DNA of 30,688 bases, taken from the NCBI GenBank assembly GCA_000697335.1, contig JNEM01006466.1, positions 1-30,688 of the forward strand, read 5' to 3'. Below the pieces are notes generated by a model that saw only the letters and a list, made by a program, of their open reading frames with translations, was not told where the DNA came from and did no database searches. The stretch's first letter is position 1, and every line of letters starts with the position of its first letter. This document shows positions 21,270-30,688 of this stretch, in pieces. The DNA is from Conidiobolus incongruus B7586. Taxonomy: Eukaryota; Entomophthoromycota; Entomophthoromycetes; Entomophthorales; Conidiobolaceae. The position numbers were made by a program, and so were the translations under genes.

Positions 21270-22230
21270 TATTTAATAATTATGTTTTTGAGATCGAATT
21301 TTTTGGTACTGAGTTTCAGGAATTTTTATTGTAATCGAAATCTGTTTATTATTATGGGATAATCAATTTTAATATATGTATTTAATATTTGAAGACAAAT
21401 TTGGTAATAATAATGAAATCTGAAGATTGAACAAATTATTAAGGTCAACTATAAAGTTAATTATAATTTCATTAGCAAAACACTAATTATAAGTTGAAAT
21501 CAATATTATTATAATGATTATTTTATATAATTTTATTATTTTTTTATATTGTTAAACAATATGGTGAATTCGAAATTCGTTATAAGTACTATTTAAAGCT
21601 ATTAATCCAGTTCATTAAGCTTTTTATATTTCAATCGTAATATTTAAAAATTTATAATTTTAAAATATTTTTTAAATTGAATTTTGATAGTCGAATTGAT
21701 AATAACTTTAATAAAATTTAAACTAACTTCAGAATCATTTTCATTGATCTCACAATCGAGTAAATAATTTGATACTATTATACATATACTTATTATGTCA
21801 TTATGTTAATTTTATTATACTTCTATTTAATAAGAGTACTTTTTGATTTTTACTTATAAAATTTTGTACAAAATATTATTAATTGAATAATTTAATAAAT
21901 TCAAAATTAATTAAATTTATCATCCCATAATTTGAAAATTCTTAACAGAATCAAGTTAGGTTACAAATTCAATTCAACCTACCACATCATCATATTTGAA
22001 AACTATCAAGGTGTATTAAAATTACTTATAAACAAAATCATCTTATAAAAAATATCTTTCAATTTATATTATTAAAAATATTATACCGTATATAATATTA
22101 TCATATCCGATTAAATTTTGGTACGTATATCGTTTCATTTATTTAAATATAATATTTTTTTCCTCAATTATAAACAATACAGTATATAATGTTCTTTCTA
22201 GTATTTAACTATTTAATATTTATTTTAGTT
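21270..22230. other. divergent intergenic region
   Basis: About 1 kb of A/T-rich DNA between the divergently transcribed tail-anchored gene (-) and nucleoporin gene (+), so it must hold both promoters. A small inverted repeat TAGGTT/AACCTA lies at 21957-21981 in a slightly G/C-richer patch. No further gene is seen. Confidence 0.55.
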
Positions 22231-22238
22231 TATAAATA
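22231..22238 (+). promoter_or_regulatory. TATA box of the nucleoporin gene
   Basis: TATAAATA, the same octamer as before the zinc-finger gene, lies 47 bases before the ATG at 22278. A short leader of about 15-20 bases would result. Confidence 0.45.
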
Positions 22239-22277
22239 AGTATTCAAATATACAACTTGATTCCAAAATTCACTCAA

Positions 22278-25200
22278 ATGACTACCATAAGCCCTTTTCA
22301 ATCTCAAGTTTCTAGAGAATTAGAAACTAAAATATCTAATTTTAATAAACCAATCGACTTTGACTCCTTTTTCCAAGGTATATATTCTAATTCGAAATGA
22401 CATAGGTTTTACTAATTCATAACTATTAACAAGGTTTAACTTCTGGAGAATACTTAGACAATCCTCTATTTTCTAAATTCGTTGAAGTCAAATCTACCTC
22501 TGTTTTCCCCAAAGAAATTATTGACCATTCATCAGGTAATATTTTCACTATAATTACTTAAATTCATATTTAATATTTAATTTCAATACAGAATTAAATC
22601 AACCCGATAATATTTGGGGTTCATTAATAGAAATTAATCGAGTATTCGTAATTCAACAAAAGAAAATCTATTTTTGGAATCCTTTTGATGGGTAATTGCC
22701 ATCTCTATAAAATATATTCACCTTATTTTAACATCAATTCATAGATCTGATTTCATCTTTTATGAAGATTTGAAAGAACCATGCTATTCGTTAAAATTAG
22801 TTCAACCTAAACCTGGTATATTCAATTCTGACGTAAAACACATCTTATTACTTTGCCAGCAATCTCAAATTCAACTTATTGGAGTGAACATCTCTAACAA
22901 GGGTGAGTTAAGACTTATTCAAACTTCAATAGCAGTGCCTACCGGTCAGATCAAGTTTAATGATGCTATCTCTATACAGAATGGAAGAATCATTTTAGGA
23001 GGAACCGATGGACATCTTTATGAATTGATCTATCAACTTGAAGAAGGATTATTTAATAATGCATCTCGAATTGTCAATTTAACAGGGTCATCATGGGAGT
23101 TATTTTTGCCTAAACTCATGACACCATCCATTGATCCTATTCATCAAATTGTGGCTACGTCTCAATCCTCCAATTCCATCATCTATGTTCTCTATCACTC
23201 CGGCAAACTCAATGCTTATCTATTTGGACCTGAACCTAACTCTGACGCTAAATCTGTTGGAAGTATTGGAGATTTAGTCAAAGAAACCTTGAGATTAAGT
23301 AGTACATCCCCATATCACATCAGTCCAGATTTCAAAATTTTATCGATGCAACCTTCTCATAACTCATCACCTCGAGTAACCATATTTACTTCCAATGCTC
23401 TTCGACTTTATATTAGATATAGGCCTAATTTTGGCATTGATTTGGCCCATATTCGAAGATTCAGTCCTACGCATACCATTGAAGGAACTCCTCAATGTTA
23501 CTATAACGAAGGGGTTACTATCATCAATAATACTCCCACCTCTGCCACTGTTTCAATTCCATGTATCTCTTCAGTTAATTCGTCAAAATTTGTTGAAACC
23601 ATCACTTCTATACCTTTGTCTCATCCCGTTAAAGCCATTTTCAATTCTCCTCCAAATCCATTGCCTTCAGATGTCATTCCCAAGCCTTTGGCCAAACATT
23701 ATCAAGTATTTTCTCCTTTTAAGACACAATCTACTGGAGGTCCCTTATCATATTACATTCTCACCTCTTCATCTTTGATTAAATTGTCAATCCGCCGCCC
23801 TATTGATATATTAGTTGATGTCATCCTGTCTGATATCAACATTGAGGAGAGTATCAAATTACTTTTAACTGTGTATAGTCCTGTTGAATTAGGATTGATG
23901 TGTCTTGCCATTATGACTTACAACGCCTATGTCTTAGGAGGTGAGTTGTCAAAATTTCAGTCATATAACCTCACTCATCTTCAAATTGATCAAAAATTAA
24001 CACAATCCGCTACTAAAATATTCCTTTCTCTTAAAGAGGGATCAATCACCACTTCAACCAGTATTCCAAATGGTACCACAGGTAAATATTCATACATGAA
24101 GTTAATATGGATTAATATCATTAATCTTTTAATTGATATAGTACCTCTCGGAGTTGCAGTATTCTCTGCTACTATTACTAAGAGTACCCGACTTGAAATT
24201 GTTTTGGAATACTTTTCTCAGCTTATTGCACCTATTTACTTCGTAACTCCTTTCAAAACACAAACTGTCAAAGATCCTAGTAACGACAATACTCAAAAGG
24301 TTCTTGAGCTCCATATTGAGTATTCGGTTTTAATTTTCGTTAAAAACAATATCCAAAAACTTAACAATTTAATTCAACAATTGGAAAAGACCATGTATGA
24401 ATTCTCCATTGAAAAATCTACTGATATCAATTCAAGTTCTCAGGCTCAATTCAATATTACTGCTTCCGATAATGCTGTTGCCAAGCAAATTAAACACTTG
24501 GTGAACTCCTCTCTCCAAACCATTAGTTTGTTGGAAGTCTTAAATACTTTGAATTTGACTATATTAACTAAAGGAATGAATGAGCAAACTTTACAGAGCC
24601 TAGAAGGTTTGAAATTCAGTGAGTTTATTCATGCTGAATCACCCAATGTTTCTATTCAAGAATTAATTTCTCAAGTTGTCATCAAGAGTTTCACTTTTGA
24701 AATAGAAGGAAACCAATTGGTAGAAATTTTAGAGAAGAATTGCTCTTTGTTTTTTTCAAAGGATAAGATTTTCTTACTTCAAGCTCAAGAAAAATTCAAC
24801 CAAGTTATTGCCAATCCTTCTTTGGCCAAAGATTTATCTGACGCCCATAGAATGATATTGAAAGCCACATCTCAGTTGAACCACAACAATATTCCGAGCA
24901 TTTTAGACTTTTATTTCCAAACTGGCCTTTTCGAGCAAGGATTGGAGTTGGTGGTCCAAGTTGCACAGTATCAAGCCTCTGTATTAATGTCCCAGTCACC
25001 TTTTTCAGCTATTAATGCTCCAATCAACACATTCTTTATTTCTTCCGAAGATCGCTCTAACCAAAACGCTCAGTCCTATTACGATATTTGGATTCAAAGA
25101 GCCACTCATTGGCTTAAGTTATCTCATCCCGATTTAACTAATATCATTGATTTGAAAAATAGTAATCAAATTGTAAAACTTCATGTATCATTGATTAACT

Positions 25201-26326
25201 TCCTTAACCGTAATCATGATCCAATCCTTCACGCTACAATCTATGAATGGTACATAACCAACAAATGGCAAACTCTTTTACTTGAATACAAATCAACTGA
25301 GCTAACTGAGTTCCTGAGCAAATCCCCCACCGATATTACCAAACAGACTTTACTCTGGAGGATTTTAGTGCAACAAAACCGCCCCCTTGAAGCTGCCAAA
25401 TCGTTGTATCAGCTTGCCAGACGTGATGATATTGAGTCCACTTTGGATGATCGTATTGGCTATTTGACATCAGCATACAACTTAATCCAATCACAACCTC
25501 CTCTTCCCTTTGAGCACCCAATGCGCAATTTGCCTTCAGAAATTAATTATACTTTGCGCTTAGCCACCATCCAAATGGATATTTTGAATGAAATCAGCTC
25601 TTCTCCTTCAGATGACCGTAAGAGAGATATTGATTTATTAAGAAGAAAACTCTTCAGTGACCAAGATCTATTCTACACATTTGCTATCCGCTATGAACTC
25701 ACTCGCCCTCTCCTTAATATCTATCAATTAACAAATCTTCAAGATAACGAACTTTTGGTTGCTCTTTGGCAGAAAGTCATTCAACGCGCTGCTCTTCCTC
25801 ATCATCATTCACTTCGACAAGCTGAAGCTATCGGAAGGGAAATCGTTCAATTGAGCACCGAATTGATGAATACCTCCACTTTTCCTGTTGACACTATATT
25901 CTTACTTCTCAATATTTTTGCCTATCAGCATAAGGATGAAATCAATCCTAAGTGGTCTACCAAGGTTATGACTCAATGTGGTGTTCCTTATGAGACTTTA
26001 ATTGATTTGATTAATTCATGGACATTTCAAAAGGTAATACTATTTCATTTTTCATTTTTCATTTAAATCACTTATTAATGTATTTTACAACAGCTCCAAC
26101 CTTTTGATGAGCCTACATCTCTTCGCTATTTGGAACATTTATTAGAATCTATTTTGGAAGATTACTATTATGATAGCATTCGCAATAATAGGTTTGTCAC
26201 TTATTAAATACAATTTTTAAATAATATTAACTTTTATTTAGAAATGCCGAAATTACTCAAAAAATTTATGAACAATGGACTCAATGTAAACAATATAACC
26301 AAAGCCAAGCCACTACCACTGTCTAA
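22278..26326 (+). CDS. nucleoporin of the Nup155/Nup170/Nup157 family
   Basis: Six exons: 22278-22377, 22434-22535, 22592-22691, 22745-26033, 26094-26191 and 26242-26326. They encode 1257 residues, somewhat shorter than the roughly 1390-1500 of human Nup155 and yeast Nup157/170. The protein is an inner-ring scaffold of the nuclear pore. The N-terminal beta-propeller region (about 70-480) carries family signatures: PKPGIF at 122-127 and NGRIILGGTDGHLYELIYQ at 180-198. An alpha-solenoid fills the rest, including DFYFQTGLFEQGLELVVQVA near residue 820. An in-frame TAA at 22233 makes the ATG the first possible start. Intron 1 uses a less common AAG acceptor; intron 5 starts GTTTGT. Without splicing at 26034 the frame ends ten codons later in a Phe-rich tail, an intron artefact. 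AATAAA at 26387-26392 is the likely poly(A) signal. Confidence 0.93.
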
Positions 26327-26474
26327 GAACTATTAATTATTATCAAATCATATTTATATTAACTATATGATTTATAAAACCCATGTAATAAAACTATACT
26401 TTATGATCACAAAATAAATTCTAGTAATCATTTTAATATAAATATACCCATGAATTATATTCAGATTTATTGAA
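26327..26474. other. 3' region of the nucleoporin gene
   Basis: Short A/T-rich spacer with AATAAA at 26387-26392 (plus strand). Confidence 0.5.
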
Positions 26475-27643
26475 CTAATTACTAAAATTTTGATGATTTG
26501 TAATGATCCATTGTAAAAACAATTTTGGAAATTGATTTGAAATTTCATGCACGTCTTTTAATTTGAATAATTTACGATATATTGATAGTATGAGCTTTCT
26601 AATTTTAAACGGTTCAAATAACTCTTGCCAACTGTTAAGCAGAATCTCTGGATCTTTGTGCATATAAACACCCATATATAATCCAACAAGAGAAGCATGC
26701 TTTAAAAGAACATGTCATTACTTTATTCTCACACTTACCAGCTGCCAGCCAGAAAATCAGAATTTGACTCTTGAATTTTACACTTCATGACAATATCTAC
26801 AGAACCAACAAGATCATAAACAGCATCAGTACATTCTCCATCAGTAGTCTCTTTCACTGTATTGTACCATTCCTTTTCTGTATTAAATTAATCACATTAT
26901 TAGCTTCAATATTTTTAGCAATCTTGAGTTTTTCATCAATAGATCTTGTAGCAATAACGATTGTTCCAATCAACTACTAAATCATTATAATTAGAGTAAT
27001 GAAACACTAGAGCGAATTTAAATATATATTTAATTTCGCCATTTGAACAGCTCCTAGACCCACTCCACTAGTTGAACCATGAGTGAAAATAGTTCGATCT
27101 AACAGCATTCAGTTTATCACTTACATCAAAATAAATTTATCACATTTTAATATCTTACTGTAATCAACTCTATGAATCAAACAAATTTAATTGGTAAGAT
27201 AGTTGATAAGAATATTAGCAGCTTCTTCCAATGGCAACCTTTCAGGCATATTCATAAGGGTCATTTCGTCAGATAAAATATATTGGGTCAACACATTCTA
27301 ATTTATACCGAATCCTTTATTGTTGACAATGAAATTGGAACCTTGGGCAGTGTTGATTACAACTCCTTAAAACTATGTTCAAATCAGTCGCTATAGATTG
27401 AATTTGAATTATATAGCTACTTACTTCCATACCCAATACAAAGGGAGCTTTTGGCTTTACTTAATATTTACCCTGAGCATAAAAACATATTCATTAAAAA
27501 TAATATATAATAGAATATATCATTTGTAAATATTCCAGAAAATTTAAACCAACAGCCATAATTTTAATCAAAACTTTACTATTTTTGACTTTATCAGGAA
27601 TTGGTATAAATCTACTAATTTTGAGTTCGACAATAATTTTCAT
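26475..27643 (-). pseudogene. pseudogene of a quinone oxidoreductase (MDR family, PIG3/QOR-like)
   Basis: Collinear fragments of a NAD(P)H quinone oxidoreductase/zinc-type alcohol dehydrogenase-like protein run from an ATG at 27643 to a stop at 26475. In order they are KVLIKIMAVGLNFLEYLQ, VKPKAPFVLGME, GVVINTAQGSNF, QYILSDEMTLMNMPERLPLE with EAANILINYLTN, the Rossmann motif THGSTSGVGLGAVQMAK (near 27030-27080), DEKLKIAKNIEANNVIN, CTDAVYDLVGSVDI and ASLVGLYMGVYMHKDPE. It is broken by in-frame stops at 27461-27463, 27298-27300 and 27187-27189, by frame changes near 26880 and 26700, and by a lost donor in a former intron at about 27535. Some intron traces are still visible (GTAAG...TTAG near 27170-27110). 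The order is intact, so decay is fairly recent. No active copy is in the window. Confidence 0.8.
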
Positions 27644-30600
27644 GGTCAGTGATTACTATCCCTTTGATTTTACTGACTAAAATTAATGAGATTATAGTTT
27701 GATATTGTTGTGTCTTGTAATATATTGGTAAATAAAGATTGTTGTTGGAAAAGCACTTATAATACAATTTAGTATATTTATCGATTAATTCTGCTCTTTA
27801 ACATTTCAGGACTGTATGTCATAAAGTTGATTTACAATTGAGACATTGTAGCAGAATATCCAATTTGTTTTCTTTTTTATCACTCTTGGGTTTAGATAAT
27901 TTGTTCAGTGAATAACATAGGGTTTAGTTAAAATCTAACAAAGACAACAGAAAGTATCATTCGATTATGGACTGACAAAAACAGACTGATTTAGGAATAA
28001 TATGGACTTGACTATAAATCAACACAGACAGGTATTTTTTGAAATACAGCAATACCTTGAATTTATAATGTTTTTTGAAATTTAATAATATATGATTAAA
28101 AAATCAAGGTGTATTTTGTCTAAATTAAACATTAAAATTCATAATTCAAGATTATTTTTAATGATTTTAAATATATAATTTTTATTTACAAAAACCATAC
28201 TGATTTCATTTATTATTACTATAGTACAATTTAATTTATATTATTAATAAATTTAAAAATTAAATCAATAGACATCTCACTCAATTCATAATTTATTCTA
28301 ATTTGATATTATATAAGCATTATAATATATCAAATATATATAATATTGTTACTTATAATATTTTATTATTTTTGTCATAAATCTTTTATTATTAGAATAA
28401 CTTTATTGAATTCTATTATCTTAACTTTATATTCATAATTACAAATTAATTATTTTTATATTAAGCAATTTATATATATATCTCCTTCAATATAAATAAG
28501 GAACTAATTATTATTTCTTATACAAATATTATTATTTTTTACTAGGGAGAAGTTTTGGGAATTTAACAAACCAATTTTATATATTTTATTATTTCAGATT
28601 ATAAATTTGTAATGGATATAATATATTTTATTCTTCTTAAGATTTTCTAATAATTAATTTATATAATTATATTCTTTTTAATATATAGAATAACTTATGT
28701 AAATATAAAATATTTATTAAAACTAAAAAATTAAGCAAAATCCACTATATAATTTAGTATTGTTCAAACTAACATAATACCTTATTTAGAAAAACTCATA
28801 TCTCAGATTAATGGTTAAGCAAATATATTTAACATTTGATTTTGAATTGATACTATGATAGCTAGTTATTATTCAATTCACATATTTCATGTTGTTAAAT
28901 CTTTATCATTTTAGAATATTAGATTAAAAAATATATTATACTTTTAAATACATTACAAAATTGCTTACAAGGCAAGGCCTAATGTAATATACATAATTCA
29001 CAATATATGTATATATATTTTTTCAATAATAATATTAACTATATATTCTATTTTATTTGAATACAAACGTGAATATATTCAAATTAATATCTTAGTTAAA
29101 AATATTAAATAATTTGGAGTAAAAAAATAAAGATTTTTATACCTAAAATATATTTATCAATATTTGAATAAGTGAATAATCGAACCAAAATACGATTAAT
29201 ATTATCAGTTCATAATTCTCATTAATGTTTCAAATTGAAATGATTTTATAATTGAGAATATCAAATTGAAATTGTCAATTTGAAATAACAGTATCTTGAT
29301 ATAGAGAGATTTAAAGTAACAATATGCTTTATATATACTTGTAAAATTTCATTCATTAATTTTTATTAATATAATGAAAAGCGGTTAATAATTATAAAAC
29401 ATTTAATAAAAATACTATTATCTAATAGTAAAAAAATAAATAGAAATTATAAGTATAATGAATATATAAAGGGGTCATGATAATTATAACTATTATTAAT
29501 TAAAAATATGAAATCATATAATATATTCGTCATTGATTAGGTATTAATATAAAATAATAACTAAGTCAAATCAAACGTATTATAAATAGAATTACTTTTC
29601 AACAAAGCTATAAATCATATTTACCATATGAAATTTAACTAATATAAATGGTAAATTAAAAACAAATAAATATTTTTGGTAATAATATTATTCGACTACA
29701 ATATTATATAAGTTTTCAACTAGATATTTCAATTTCTAGGCGTGAAAATGGAAATTGATAATAATAATTTTTAATAATAATATTCTAGTTTGAAATAAAT
29801 CAAAAATAAATCAAATAAAATAAAATAATAATAACATATTCATTCACTTTATTAATACAAGCAAATATATATATATTTAAATATGAATTAAAATCTTTGT
29901 CAATTCTATTTCAATTTGGAATTAATATTACTCAACTATTTATAATTATTTTCAAATATTCAAAATAGTATATTGAAAAATATGATGATATAATATTGAA
30001 TATATATTTATTAATTTTGATATCAATAATTCATTAATTTATCTTTTAAACTAGGATTTAGAATTAATTATATTCATAATATTTATTTGTTGATATATAT
30101 AAATAAAACCTTATACTTTTTTAATTAATTTGATTAAGCATTGTTTTAATTGTTTATAAATATTACCTTAAATTTGAAATAATGGGAAATTTTTTAATTT
30201 CTGATTTTTCAAATATATTATTAGTTTCAAATGAATAATTATATATAAAATAATAAGAAATTATATATTTTTAAATTATATATATATTATAATTTTTTGA
30301 TTAAAATATTAACTTTTTAAAATTGGTTATTTAATTTAATTATGCTTAAACTAAATAATAATCATCAAAAGTTTTTTATTTTAATATTAATACAGCTTAA
30401 TCATAAACCCTTTAAAATTATTTAAAATTTACAAGCAACTTTTAGTAATAAAAAATTATTTAAATCAACTATTTATTATTAGGTACACTACTCTAAAGTT
30501 AAGAAAAAAAATTATTTAAAACTTATTAAAATTTAAAAAATTAACTTCAGCTATTATATTATTAATTATTAATAGAGTAAAAAAATATATTAAAAAGCAT

Positions 30601-30688
30601 CTTTTTAATTTTAATTAGAGAATTATCTAAATACTTTAATATTAGGTCTATAAGTATTTTATATATATTAAAATTTAAACTCAAATTA
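27644..30688. other. A/T-rich gene desert
   Basis: The first few hundred bases (27780-28070) are slightly more balanced, probably the old upstream region of the pseudogene. The rest is A/T-rich with stops in all frames and no repeat with clear ends. No gene is seen. Confidence 0.65.

Noticed and set aside
23395-23778. 127-codon frame inside the nucleoporin gene
   Set aside because: Other-frame shadow of a long, well supported gene; the same applies to the minus-strand frames at 24129, 24805 and 25336.
26475-26675. Separate 66-residue minus-strand gene
   Set aside because: It is the C-terminal part of the quinone oxidoreductase pseudogene, collinear with upstream fragments.
26771-26980. Plus-strand 69-codon frame
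   Set aside because: Antisense of the pseudogene; hydrophobic only because of base composition.
1-30688. tRNA, rRNA, CRISPR arrays, transposons or retroelements
   Set aside because: No T-loop consensus in a foldable context, no regularly spaced repeats with spacers, and no transposase, reverse transcriptase or integrase motifs were seen on either strand.

Overview
The window looks like nuclear DNA of a very A/T-rich early-diverging fungus. The evidence is protein genes with 49-60 base spliceosomal introns (GTAA-type donors, TTAAC/CTAAC branch-like sites, mostly TAG/CAG acceptors), metazoan-style TATA boxes, a fungal-type two-finger C2H2 factor, a Nup155/Nup170-type nucleoporin, a mitochondrial EngB GTPase and a short rhodopsin-like 7TM receptor. 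My best guess is the Conidiobolus/Entomophthoromycotina area of the Zoopagomycota; this is inference. A retained mitochondrial ribosome GTPase argues against anaerobic gut fungi, which are also A/T-rich.

Layout. 1-6200: A/T-rich desert with a decayed ORF near 4.6-4.9 kb. 6200-7960: an intronless zinc-finger gene with a rich promoter (CCAAT box, phased GAAAGG repeats, AGGGG sites, TATA box) and a long 3' region. 7960-14440: desert with two small ORF relics. 14441-15367 (-): an isolated intronless 7TM receptor gene. 15370-17475: desert with a cluster of hairpins and a perfect 38-base palindrome. 17476-20580 (+): a TSTD2/TrhO-like rhodanese protein, then an eight-exon EngB/GTPBP8 GTPase. 20611-21269 (-): a four-exon gene for a small coiled-coil, tail-anchored protein, convergent with EngB. 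22278-26326 (+): a six-exon Nup155-type nucleoporin. 26475-27643 (-): a pseudogene of a quinone oxidoreductase (MDR family). 27650-30688: desert.

The genes do not form a pathway. They are separate housekeeping genes (nuclear pore, mitochondrial ribosome assembly, probable tRNA modification or sulfur transfer) plus two regulatory/sensory genes, each isolated by A/T-rich DNA. The most unusual material is the architecture of the zinc-finger promoter, the unrecognised tail-anchored protein and the structured non-coding patch at 15.8-15.9 kb. I saw no tRNA, rRNA, CRISPR array or recognisable transposon.
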